Shown here: positions 30,031-41,469 of the stretch, piece by piece
Layout of the letters: the number at the start of each line of letters is the position of its first letter
How positions within the stretch are numbered: the stretch's first letter is position 1
Origin: Eupeodes corollae
Taxonomy: Eukaryota > Arthropoda > Insecta > Diptera > Syrphidae
Direction of reading: 5' to 3'
Length of the DNA stretch: 64,000 nucleotides
Assembly (NCBI RefSeq): GCF_945859685.1
Contig: NC_079147.1
Location: 175,133,174 to 175,197,173, forward strand
Made by a program: the position numbers and the translations under genes
The notes under the pieces: generated by a model
What the model saw: only the letters and a program-made list of their open reading frames with translations
The model's database searches: none
Told to the model about the DNA's origin: nothing

Positions 30031-32294
30031 TTTTTAACTTCCCATAGGAAGTTATTGTAATGGGTCCGATTTGTCAAATTGAAAATTTTGACATTTCTCG
30101 ATGTTTCAAGGTCCCTAGAGTCGAAATAAAAGATTTTTAGAAAGATGTCTGTGCGTGCGTGTGTACGTACGTTCGTACGTCCGCAGAAAGAAAAAAAGCA
30201 GAAAGATGCTGAAAGGGCTCTCAAGAAAATTGCGTCTGTGGTTTTTTTACCATAGCAGTTTGAAAAAAAGGTGAAAATTTTGGTTAACCATAAATATCTT
30301 GCGAACTAAAAACGCTACAGACTTGAAATAAATTGTATATAATTTATTGTAACGTTATATCAAAAAAAATATATTTTTTGAAAAAAATCCATTTAACAGT
30401 TTTTTATATAAATTAAAAAAACTGAAAAAAAAATTTGTCACCTCCAAAATTTTATGACTAAAATATGATTTCATCTCCAAAACAATTTTCTGCAACGAAA
30501 AATAATGTTTTTGACATCTGATAAAATTTTGAGAAAAATCGAATTGACAGTTTTTTTTACAAAAAATAAAAACCTCAAAAAAAATTAATAAAAGTTGGTA
30601 AAAATTGATTTTCGACTCAAATATCTTTTCAAAAATTGTAGATATTGGCCTTAAACTACTTTTATCTTTCAAAAAATATTGTTGTTAAAATTCAGTAAAA
30701 TTTTGAAAAAAATCGAATTGACAGTTTTTGTACCAAAAATTGAAAACCTAAAAAAAATTAACAAAAGTTGGTAAAAATTGATTTTCGACTCAAATATCTT
30801 TTCGAAAATTGTAGATATTGGCCTTAAACTACTTTTATCTTTCAAAAAATATTGTTGTTAAAATTCTGTAAAATTTTGAAAAAAATCGAATTGACTGTTT
30901 TTGTACAAAAAATTGAAAACCTAAAAAAAAATTAACAAAAGTTGGTAAAAATTGATTTTCGACTCAAATATCTTTTCAAAAATTTGAAATATTGGCTTCA
31001 AACTAATTTTACTCACAGAAAATAAAATTTTTGCCATTCAATAAATGTTTGAATACAATCCAACAGTCAGTTTGTTCATATCTATACTCTTATATAAAAG
31101 CGAAACCATTTTAAAGTTATTTACGCACGATCTCAAAAAGTAGTCAACCGATTTATTTTAAATATATTTTATTATTTTCTATATTGTTATGAGAGTGTTT
31201 ATGGCTTTAATTTTTTATTTGAAAAAAGATATTTGAGTCAAAAATCTATTTTTACGAACTCTTAGTAATGCTGTTTTAAGGTATTTATTTTTGGTTAATA
31301 AAAACTGTAAGTTTGATTTTTCTCAAAGTTTTATCAAATCTTTAAAACAATATTTCTTATGATTAGTTTAGAATTAGTTTAAATCCAATATCTCAAAGTT
31401 TTGAAAAGATATTAAAGTCGAAAATCAATTTTGACCAACTTCTGTTAATTTTTTTTAATATTACTGAATGTTAAAAACAATATTTTGTTTAAAATAAAAT
31501 TAGTTCAAAGCCAATGTCTCAAATTTTTGAAAAGATATTTGCGTCGAAAATCAAATTTTATTAATTTCATGTTTTAGGTTTTTATTTCTTGTAAAAAAAC
31601 TGTCAATTCGCTTTTCCTCAAAATTTTATCCAATGTTGAAAGCAATATTTCGTATATAAAAAGAAGTAAGTTAGAAGCCATAACTTCAAATTTTCGAAAA
31701 GATATGTAGGTCGAAATTGAGTAATGTTTTTTTTAAGTTTTTATTTTTTATAAAAAAAACTAACAATTTGATTTATCTCAAAATATTAACAGATGTTAAA
31801 AACGTTACTCTTCTTGCACAAAATTATTTTGGAGATAAAATCTTTTTTGTTCGTAAAAACTTCGAGGTGATAATTTTTTTAAGTGTTTTTGATTTATAAA
31901 AAAAACCCTCAATTGAATTTTTTTCGAAAAATATATTTCTTTAGTATCGCGTTACAATACATTATATAAAATTTAATTCAAGTCTCTAGCTATATTGATT
32001 CGTGAGATATTTAGGGTTAACCAAAATTTTCTTCTTTTTTTTTAAATTGCTATGGTAAAAAAACCACCCTCGAAATTTTCTTGTAAGCCCTTTTTGCATC
32101 TTTCCGCATTATTATTTGTATAACAAAAATTTTTTGAAGTCGATATCTCTATTGGTTCTTGAGCTATATACGACACGCACGCACAAACATCTTTCTATAA
32201 ATCTTTTGTTTCGACTTGAAACGTCGAGAAATGTCAAAATTTTCAATTCGACAAATCGGACCAATTACAACAACTTCCTATGGGAAGTTAAAAA
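30031..32294. mobile_element. Foldback element with ~1.1 kb inverted arms and internal 174-bp repeats
   Basis: The left end TTTTTAACTTCCCATAGGAA continues through GTCCGATTTGTCAAATTGAA, and the right end is its inverse, closing at 32294. Homology in inverse orientation can be followed through both arms (for example GTGCGTGCGTGTGTACG left, CACGCACGCAC right; GGTTAACCATAAATATCT left and its inverse near 32005-32030). Within the left arm a unit of about 174 bp (anchor TCGAATTGACAGTTTT at 30539, 30713 and 30886) is tandemly repeated. Each tip carries a small palindrome, AACTTCCCATAGGAAGTT. There is no convincing ORF: the long frames in the arms are AT-driven. Confidence 0.8.
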
Positions 32295-32359
32295 TAAATA
32301 ACTTAAAATATAAAAACGATAAGTTTAGAATTCATGGGAAATTACTACGAAAGTTAAAA

Positions 32360-32700
32360 CAAAATAATGGGATGGGGTCATGACCCCAACGACAAGAAAT
32401 CCAAATGTCATCGAAGCTCTTTACAGTGTTCCTTATCCGAATTTCAATGATACTGATGAGGCCAACGTGTGTTTTCAACAAGACGGTGGCTCATGCTATA
32501 GATAGACCGTGAAACACTTCAACTACTATATGAGCTTTCCCAGATCGTGTACTGAGACGTTTCGGTGATCGGAATTGATTTTAATTCACAAGTCTCTTTC
32601 AATAGGTTCATAACCACGTATTCAAAGAGGAGAACCAACGTTGCATCAACAAAATTCAGCTAAACATATTTTGACAAACCGTGTCCATGCTTAGCGGTGG
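32360..32700 (+). mobile_element. Possible Tc1/mariner-type transposase fossil
   Basis: EANVCFQQDGGSCYR (near 32460-32505) resembles the second catalytic-Asp block (FQQDGATCHTA) of the family at 1100-1930. About 90 bp further, FPDRVLRRFGDRN resembles the segment before the third block. Stops and frameshifts are frequent; the match is short and hence tentative. Confidence 0.45.
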
Positions 32701-34262
32701 AGACTATTTCTCCGGTTCCATAAATAACCGTATCGTTTATGATTCAATAAACAAATACAATCAAAAGACTAAAAACTGTCTTTTCTGTTTCATTCCAATC
32801 TTCTGTTCATTTGGGAACACTCTTTATAAACATTTTATTTTTCTTCAAATTAAAAATATTTTCTTTTTAAATATAAAACGTAATATAATATTTTAGTGAA
32901 TGTACACTTCTCCACATTAAAATGTAATTCGGTTTACTGCAAATTCACTTCTCCTCCAGCTTTTTGAAAACGTGTCATTTGTCTATCGTTCTAAGACAGC
33001 AGGAATAAGGGTTAATACAGAGAAAGTGGCTAAAAACACATATATAAAATATTCGTATTTATTTTAAATTAATTTTAAGTTAAAGTTTAATCAATAGCTT
33101 GTGTTTGGCGAGTTGAACAACTGAATTTAACGTGTTCTCTGGTTCACACAATTTAGTCTGCCCAATCAAACACACTTATTTGTTCTATAGTTTCAATATA
33201 AAAAGATTTAGTTTATCTATAAGAACAATATACGCATCATTTCCTGTTTATAGTTCAGTCAGGGCTCCTGTATGCAAAGAGTCTGTTTAAAGTACTTATA
33301 TAAGATTTAAAAATATATCTGTTAAATAAGTTTGTCTTCAAAAATATAAATGCCATTTGATTTGTCAAAAAAACCGCGCCCATCATTCCAAGACACAACT
33401 CATCCTAGGACAACTCATCCCGGGAATGAAAAATACTTCTAAGCATACTTAACGAAAAAATAACTTTATTTTAAATTCATATTGGAAGAACCAGGATGGA
33501 ACATAAATTGTCTAAAGATAAGAAAGAGGAAGTTCATTGTCGTGCTCAGCTTTATGCAGATAGATAGTAAAGACATGTTTATGATGACGATGAAGGCATG
33601 TTATTGGTAGGTAGAAGGTAGTTATTACAATCCAATCACATTATTTCTTTCCTACAAGTTTTCAGCGCGAACATGGAGTTATTACGTTCAGTTTATTTTT
33701 TTCGTTAAAGTTAAAAATAAAAACAAGCATATGAACAGGTACACGAAATTGCTATTCATGTGTTGTTTACAGTCAGGATCTTATGCGTTTTGGATTTTAG
33801 TTATGAAGTGACCGTAATACGTTATAATACTTCTTGTACGTAATACAATATATAGGTGTACGTTGAAGAAATGATTTAATAGAAAATGCATATACTCTTT
33901 CTGGACCGTTTCTTTAACTTGTACTAAGCATTTATTCTTTTATTTAGGCGAAGACAAGTAAAGGAATAATATTTTAAAATCATATATAAAAAGGGACTAA
34001 GTTATTAGTTCTTGATAGACACTTTAAAATAGAATGTTGATTGAATATATATCATATTCGTTAATCCGATGCAGTGGCGCTACACGGCCATTGTTGGTAT
34101 TTGCAAAAGTTATCGTTATAAAAATACATAAATATGTCATTAATTTCGATAAAAGATAGGAATGCTATAAAATTTTGTCAAAATAATGCGCTCTTTCATT
34201 CATGCATAGGATTTGATCTGATGAGATGGGAGGGGGTTACATTTAAAAACAAATAAATAAAT
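32701..34262. other. AT-rich DNA; short repeat fragment at about 33310-33375
   Basis: TTTGTCTTCAAAAATATAAA followed by TGCCATTTGATTTGTCAAAA matches the start of the repeats at 37120 and 41480. Nothing else was recognised. Confidence 0.4.
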
Positions 34263-34264
34263 TA

Positions 34265-34483
34265 GGTGGCGCAGCAGTCCGTAGAGAACCAGGGCCTATT
34301 GACTTTCAACCATTCTTGTGCGCGAGTAATTGCAGGGATGGTCGAACGGCTAATTTGAGAAAGCAATTTTCATGACAAGAATTACTCTTGGAGAATTTGT
34401 CGTCAATTCCTTGCAAGAGGCAGTACCTGTGAAGAAGGTGGCACAGGCAGGAATCGTACCCAAGACCTCTGGCATGACAGTCC
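34265..34483 (-). mobile_element. tRNA-derived SINE copy 5, 3' piece (host of the LINE at 34484)
   Basis: Runs from the SINE 3' end (plus-strand GGTGGCGCAGCAGTCCG) through the B-box region (GGCAGGAATCGTACCC) to GGCATGACAGTCC. The other part of the head is at 37026-37060, on the far side of the LINE. Confidence 0.88.
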
Positions 34484-37025
34484 TTTTTTTTTAAATTCAT
34501 TTTTATTAATTCATTCTTAAACCTTTCTTAAAGCTAGACAAAAATTCATAAAACTAGCCTAATTATCCATAACTTACAACTAACGGACACTCTAAGTTAG
34601 ACTATAACACTTATAATTAATGCCTTTCGGCCTTTAGATCTATTTTACTTCATTTAAATTTTATTTATTTTTGTATTACATAATTAGAAAATTTGAAAAA
34701 AAACTAATATCTATATCCTTTTTTATTTTTACTTACAAACTACTTAAAATTAGGTCCTTAAATAAAACTTAAAACTAACTTAAACTACCTATACTACCAA
34801 TAAACTACTTAAAACTAGAACAACCACAGCAGCAAATCTAACTATCTAACATTTTTGTTTTTCATATTTTGTTGTCTTTTTTTGATTTGTTTGTTATTAT
34901 TTTTTTAATGTTTTTTTTGTATTTTTTTGTATTTTTTTTTTTTTTGTATTTTTTTTTTCGTGCCACCATGCCTATTCTACTTAAAACTAAACTCTAATAC
35001 TATTAAACAAGTATGTAAGCCGGCCAAGGCTTAAAACCCCATCCCGACTACTCACTATCAAGTGCCGATTGAAGGCACCAAAACTGATTCTCCTGCTTCA
35101 CCCTATCAGTTCGGTCCCGTTCGGACACAGCCCTACTGAACCGAAGGAGCTCTGCTCCGCCTTGTGCCATAACGTCCCGATTGTTTGGGCAGCACCTATC
35201 CACAATTCGTCTTCTGACGTGGTAGATTAACGGAACTGCCAATCTATCCTTATCAGACCGCATCTATCTAAAAAGAGGAATGCCTCTGGGAATGAAGTCG
35301 CTCAAACGTGCACTCTCCAAATACTCGTCGTTCCGATAGAACGCCCCAAAAATTAAATTGTTGGTCGAAGACATAGCTCTTGCAATGTGACCTCGAACGA
35401 GTTTTATCACGAAATTGTCAATTCTGTTGATTCGAGCCCCGTTGTATAGGACCTCGTTGGAAAAGTAATGCACATAAGAAGATTCGGCTTGTTCGATATA
35501 AGCCGGTACAGCGTCGTAAACACTGCCGCTCGAATACCCGAAACTTCTCCATCTGGGAAGGAGCAACGTTGAACCACACAGGACAACCATAAACGATCAT
35601 TGGCCGTATGAGGGCCATGTAACAAATTACCTTCACTCTGGGGTCAAGCCGACTGCTAAAAAACAGCCGTTTCGTCAGAGCGAAGGCTCCTCTGGCCCTG
35701 GTCAGAGCAGCATTTATATGTCTGTCGAAATATAAATACTGATCTAACCAGATACCGAGGTACTTCACTACACTTTTGCTCGCTACACCTATCAATCGTG
35801 GCCCTAGCCAAAGGAGTCCGGAACAGAATTGTTTTCGACTTCTGGACATTTATTTTCAGTTTCCAGTCCTCGCAATATCGCTGAATCTTGTCGAATCACG
35901 CTGCAAGAGAATTCTAATAACCTCAACCTTTCGGGCCGTTCTGTACGCAATTAGATCGTCGGCGTACGCAATTGCCTTTGTTAGACTACCTATCAGATCG
36001 CTGGTGTAAATGCTGAAGAGAATCGGCGAATTCACCGCTCCTTGTTGAAGACCATTTTTAATTGAGAATGTTGTGGTAGAAGTTACATTGCCACTTCTGA
36101 CAACAAACTTTCTACCGTTAAGCATATCATAAAGTATATACAACAATGGCTTACTTATGCCAAGCCTACTCAGTTTTAGGTAAAGACCCTCTAACCATAC
36201 GGTGTCAAAGGCCTTTTCCAAATCAACCAGAACAGCACCTGTGCATTGTTGTTTTGATTTATTCCATTGGATATCAGAAACGAGTTTAGACGCAGCATGA
36301 ATTGTGTCATGACCCGCCTTGAACCCGAACTGATTATCCGGAATTATTTTGTTGTCCGCAGCCCACTTAGTCAGAGCCCTATTAATGATTTTTTCGAAAA
36401 CTTTGCTGATGCTCGGAAGAAGATTTATCGACCGAAGATTTGACGGGTTGGAGTTGTTCTTTCCCTTTTTCGGGAGAGGATGAACCATAGCGGTCTTCCA
36501 ATGCATTGTATAATATACATTATTCAGTGCATTGTTGAAGAGTGTGGTGTAAATGTCAATTGTTTCCATCGGTAAATGTCTTAGTACAACGTTGGATATA
36601 CCATCGACACCTGCTGACTTTTTATTTTGTATTGAGTTGAAGATGAGCTGGAGCTCAACCTTCGTCACTAAGAAGGGACTTGGTTACGTTTGCTCGGCGA
36701 TTATGGCATTTGCCAAGGAATCGTCATTGAACCGCATGAAACCACGGTTCTCATATCGCCATTGTGTCATATCATTTCGAAGGTAAAAGTGATTGATCTT
36801 TTTTCCAGGTCGTGGTTGGGGCGAATGCTAACATTTACCTTGTACACTTGTTGAAAAGCAGCTCCCACCGCCTCCACTTTTTCTTTCGGATCTTCAATTA
36901 TGTGAAAGTCATCGTCAAAGATGGCTTCCTCTGGATCTATTTGCGCTGTCATGAGTAAACTCCAAAGAACTGAAGAGAACAGAGACGTCTTCAGTTCTTT
37001 GGAGTTTAAGACACGGAAGGTCATT
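34484..37025 (-). mobile_element. SINE-targeted non-LTR retrotransposon, longest copy (C)
   Basis: A 2.5 kb Jockey/LOA-like element inserted in a SINE with the 7-bp target duplication ACAGTCC (34477-34483 and 37026-37032). Reading on the minus strand, the N-terminal RT part is near 36930-36670 in broken frames. The main RT frame (36668-35856) contains NKKSAGVDGISNVVLRHLP, then LPKKGKNNSNPSNLRSINLL, DNQFGFKAGHDTIHAA, LVDLEKAFDTVWLEGL (motif A), NGLQQGAVNSPILFSIY (motif B) and AIAYADDLIAY (motif C, intact YADD). After a frame change the thumb region follows: VVKYLGIWLDQYLYFDRHIN and RPMIVYGCPVWFN (35849-35540). A further change leads to RINRIDNFVIKLVRGHIARA and the end near 35048. The 3' UTR runs 35047-34484 with a T-rich (A-rich on the coding strand) end. 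No endonuclease or ORF1 is present, so it is 5'-truncated. Several frameshifts make it inactive, but the RT core is well preserved. Confidence 0.9.
36957..37007. other. Perfect 20-bp hairpin near the 5' end of the LINE
   Basis: Stem 36957-36976 pairs exactly with 36988-37007 across an 11-nt loop, and lies about 20 bp inside the 5' boundary of the LINE copy. It may have arisen by template switching or a short inversion at the truncated 5' end during integration. Confidence 0.85.
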
Positions 37026-37060
37026 ACAGTCCAACGCACTAACCACTATTCCACGGGTTA
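37026..37060 (-). mobile_element. SINE copy 5, 5' head piece
   Basis: Plus-strand ACAGTCCAACGCACTAACCA continues to CCACGGGT, completing the SINE head interrupted by the LINE at 34484-37025. Confidence 0.85.
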
Positions 37061-37109
37061 AATTTAATACAGTTTAAATAATTGCAAAAAAAAAACTATT
37101 TTAAGTTTC

Positions 37110-38110
37110 AAAATTTTACCTGAAAAATAAGTTTGTCTTCAAAAATTTAAATGCCATTTTATAAATAAAAAAAAACAATTTTGAAAATCGTTAGAACGTT
37201 TTTTTTTTAAATTAATTTTTTATATATACAATTTTTCAATTTTGTTCTTAATATATTTTTGGTATACAGTTGTTAAGTGATTGTAAATATACGCTCTACA
37301 TTTAAATTTCGTAAAAAAATGTTGACCCGTTTTTGAGATATAGAATTTGGAAAAAAAAATCAATATTTTTTTAAAAATCCAAATAATAAAAAAATTGCAA
37401 GAGCTTATTAAGAAACAATTATTGAAATCGGTTCATAAGTTGCTGAGAAAATTAAATAACGAAATGAGCGGTACCTTTAAATAGCAAAACAAAAATATGT
37501 TTTTCTTATTAAAAGCCAAGTTAAAAAATAAAATTTTAGAGAAAATTTTAATATAATCTATCGGTTTGTTTTTGAGAAAATTCGAATTTTCGGTTTTTGA
37601 CCAAACGAATTGTATGGGGCCTACTGTTAGTTTTGATCTTTAAAAAAATGAAAAAAGCGACGAATGAAAATCTGATCAAAACCTTAACTTCCAAGTTTAA
37701 ACACGATCGACCCTATGGTTAAGGCTGTAGGAGCGTGGACAGACAGACAAAATACAACGGACGGAATAGCGGGACCGAAATTTTTCGACTTCTCTACTAT
37801 CGTAATATCATGTTTGATTTAAATCTCGAGTTCGAAATTTTGCACGAACGCAATACTTGCCATATACATATGTGGTTCCTATAAGTCGCAAGTAAAAAAT
37901 ATTTTGGTATGCACATATTAACCTCATGTTTTAACTTGCGACATATATTAAGTTCAAACTTGGAAATTAAATATTTTAAGCAAATTCACGTTAGGCGTTT
38001 TTTAAAGATTAAAAATGACAGTATCTCCCTCCCCATATACATACATATTTTTGTCAAACATCGAAATTTCGAATTTACTTGAAGATAAGCTTGTTATGTA
38101 GGTATATCTG
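37110..38110 (+). repeat. Dispersed AT-rich repeat with GACAGACAGAC motif, copy 1
   Basis: Shares ordered blocks with 41470-42060: TTTGTCTTCAAAAA near the start, GAAAATCGTTA, AATTCGAATTTT, a 'gacagacagacaaa...acggacggaat' block, then TTCTCTACTATCGTAATATCATGTTTGATT-like sequence split by small differences, and ending with TTGCCATAT. Non-coding; transposon family not identified. Its right part (37940-38100) also matches 2120-2300. Confidence 0.65.
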
Positions 38111-39445
38111 TATGTCTTAAAATATTTGTTTTAAATTATTTTAACATTTTTATATTTACTTATTTTTTTTTATTTATTTTGGTTTGTTCTATTTAATCAA
38201 TTGAAAAAGATGACTTTATTTTTCTTCTACTATTTTTAAACTGACTCTTTCAAGCGAATTTGCTTCTCCTAGCTTTCACTACACTATATACATTTTTAGT
38301 TTTTTGGGTATGTAACCTACCTAGTTGTTATTAACTTGGGATCTGTACCGGCACATGGAAGTAAAGTGTACCACTCATTCAGATCGATGAAAACTATCGT
38401 TCTTGATATGTACGAAACGAATAAACATTGCTGTGCAGTAGACATATACATTACATGTTCATAAATCGTAAACACAATTTTTTGATCTTAAAATGTTGTA
38501 AAAACAATTAAGTTTTTTAAATATCTATACAGGAAATCGTTGTGGTCCAAGATAAGGCCCACAAACAAAAATGTTTAAATGAATTATAAACACCTGTTAG
38601 TTAGTCCAAATATATATATATATAAATATATACATATATTGAGCTTAATTAGATGTTATCCAAATATTGAAATATAAATAAGCCTACTTTGTTCGAAGAT
38701 CTTTCAAATGCATCTTTAAGAATAAAAATAAGAATACAATTTATTCAATTAAGTTAACGAACTTCCAACGACTAATGAGGTTTCTTATTTAACAATGTTT
38801 TATACACAGTTCTGAACTCACGAAAATCAGAACAAGTAAAAAGTATGTCAAAAGTTCGAAATCCTCATTAAATACAAAAGCTTGCATTGTGCGATATGAC
38901 TTAGTGTTGGCAGAGGAAAGAAATTGTTGCACATACATTGGGTGCCCAGTATATATGAAGCCTAAAAACCATTTTTTTGTGACAAAAAAAAAATATTTGC
39001 GATAACTATTTTAGAGGTGTTAATTTTTACAATATTTTGAAACTGCACAAAACTTGTTGCCAATTTTCCTCTGCAACCGTACTTTGGCAAAAACAAAGGA
39101 CACGACACCTATTTAAAATGAAGAATCCGTCTAATGTTTTGCTTTGTGTCTTATCACTTTGAATTAACAATATAGGTTTATTTGATTGTATAAGGTGCAC
39201 CAAAAGCCTAAAGCTAGAACGTTGACTTACGACAAGAAAAAATCATATGGAAGGAGGTGTCAAAAAAAATTGTCTTAATACAGAACACAAATAATAAAAA
39301 ATACGGTAACATCTACAGAGTCATGCTTTATCATTTTCAAAAGAATATTTTCGTTTCAAAATTTTATTTAATTAGGTAAGTAATCTTTTTTGTTTTTCCC
39401 ATGATTGATCTGGTCAATAATTAAATTGGTGGATAGAAAATAAAT
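38111..39445. other. AT-rich DNA; short (TA)n run near 38612-38640
   Basis: No gene or repeat family recognised apart from simple AT repeats. Confidence 0.35.
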
Positions 39446-39448
39446 AAA

Positions 39449-39718
39449 TTGGGTGCCACAACAGTCCGTTGATAACTTGGGACTAGTGACTTACGACTCT
39501 CAACGATTCCTGTGTGCAAGTAATGTTGTCAGGAATGGAGGGGACCTACAGTTTTTAGCCGAATGCGAACGGCTAATTTGAGAAATAACTTGTGATGACA
39601 AGAATCACCTATGGAGAATTTGTCGATTCCTCGTTAGATGAAGTATCCGTGAAAAAACATTAGATTGCACAGGCAGGGATCGAACCTAAGACCTCTATAA
39701 TGACAGTCACGGGTACTA
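39449..39718 (-). mobile_element. tRNA-derived SINE copy 6, with 21-bp deletion in the head
   Basis: Nearly full length from plus-strand GGGTGCCACAACAGTCCG to CACGGGTACTACT. Between GACAGTC and ACGGGTACTAC it lacks the 21 bp (CAACGCAC...ACGCC) found in other copies. That gap begins at the position used by the LINE insertions. Confidence 0.85.
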
Positions 39719-41126
39719 CTAAATTCATGGATTACAGCTTTTCTATTTTGATTTTTCCCAAACGATTTTTAGTAAATAATAAAATCAAATTATCTGTATT
39801 AGATGGATGCCGTCTTTTGTGTCTTTATTAACACAAAGTTGATTTTTAGAAAACTGCCCCTCCCAGCAAAAGGGAGGGAAATAGACCCCCCCTAACATAC
39901 GATTATTTTGTTGTCTTTACTCAGCCTACTCGTCTTTTCTTATACTGGTCATACACTGTAATTCAAAGAAAATGAATCAAAAAATTGGATATGATAGGTT
40001 GTTTCAAACAGATTTGTTTTCGTATTGTTTTTGAAAGAACAAGTACAAGTGTACATTTCTTTCAATGTATTGCATGATGATGATAACTTTTGCGCCTTTT
40101 TTTGTCATTAATACTGTACATACGTATGTATGTATGTAGGTAGGCAGAAATTCAATTCGATTTTCTATGACTTCCACGTCCACCTACGAATAAACGGCAA
40201 ACTGAGAAAATGCACGACTAAAGTACGTGGAGCTGATATTTTCTGTCACACTTTTCCTTTCCATTTTCTGCAAAAGCAAAATGTTTTTAAAAGGAACACT
40301 GACCGAAGCTTATTGAAAATTATACAGAAATACAAACCAAACTAAACTTCACGTCCCATACCCTTACCGACTTTTGAAGAATGACAGCATTTGGAAAAAG
40401 TCTTACTGCTTTTGTTGTGGACGTTCATGTTCTTTGGGTCATTTAAACATAAGTTTCAATGTTCAATATGCAAATGAACAAATAATGATAATTCAGTTCA
40501 ACTCGTTAAGGGTTCTCGAGTGTTTGTCGTGAAGAATCGGAATAATAGTGCCCTCACGTTTTTTTATGTTTGAGATCCTTTCAAACTTCCGGAGAGAATC
40601 TTATACATCCGATTTATACATATATTTATGTATTCGAATAAATATAAAGTTTGTTCTGTGTGTTTCGAAAACTGAGAAAAATGTGCAACCAAAGGTGAAC
40701 AAACAGTGAAAAGTTGGAAAACTTAAGGATCAATTTTATTTGACATAAAATCACAATTGCAGCTACATAGGTACTTTTTGTGACTGTTGTTTTGTATCGT
40801 TCCAGTGCTGAAAATGTAAAAAACCAACATAAATACAAGTTTCGTGTTCGCTCACGGCCGGCGCGGCGCGGCGGCGGCGAGGTGTTAAAAGATTTCCCAT
40901 GTACACTTGGATTATTTTTCTTTTTGCAATTATTAAGATATCAAAAATTATCAATCTTAACGGCTTGATATTTGGTACTGTTGTGCAGGAAATTGAATTT
41001 TCTTTAAATCTCTGTTAAGGAGATTCTAGCAAAAATGAGTTAAGTTGACCGTAATAGCCTTTTGGTGAGATCATGTTTAAATCACGAATGACACTTTTGT
41101 ATAGTGAGTTCAATTCTGATAAAAAC
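39719..41126. other. AT-rich DNA with a short GC-rich island
   Basis: Contains a (TATG)n-like run near 40120-40140 and, at 40856-40883, a 28-bp stretch that is almost pure G/C (GGCGCGGCGCGGCGGCGGCG inside it), extreme for this AT-rich window. No gene recognised. Confidence 0.5.
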
Positions 41127-41196
41127 TCGCACACAGGAATTGTTGAGAGTCGTAAGTCACTAGGCCTTAGTTCTCAACGGACTGTTGCGCCAGCTA
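41127..41196 (+). mobile_element. tRNA-derived SINE copy 7, 3' fragment
   Basis: CACACAGGAATTGTTGAGAG to AACGGACTGTTGCGCCAG, the last ~70 bp of the family. Confidence 0.85.
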
Positions 41197-41469
41197 ATTC
41201 ATATTCCGCTAAACGAAGTCGACGTTTTACACATAATAACATCAAAATATACGGACAAATTCAATGGTTTTCTTTTACAATAGAAATTAAAAGAGGGAGA
41301 ATTTATTTATAATACTATCGATTTTAATTTCGAATTTTATTGTACACATTGTGACGCCATATACAATTTTTATGAACTTGAAACATCTTTTGTAAATATA
41401 AATCAAAATAGCCGAAAATAAACGAACTAGTTCATGTATCCGAAAAAGTCTGTATTCTAAGACTTAAAA

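Noticed and set aside
30355..30672. Open frames of 60-105 codons in the foldback arms
   Set aside because: Phe/Ile/Lys-rich translation of AT-rich tandem repeats, not conserved between the two arms.
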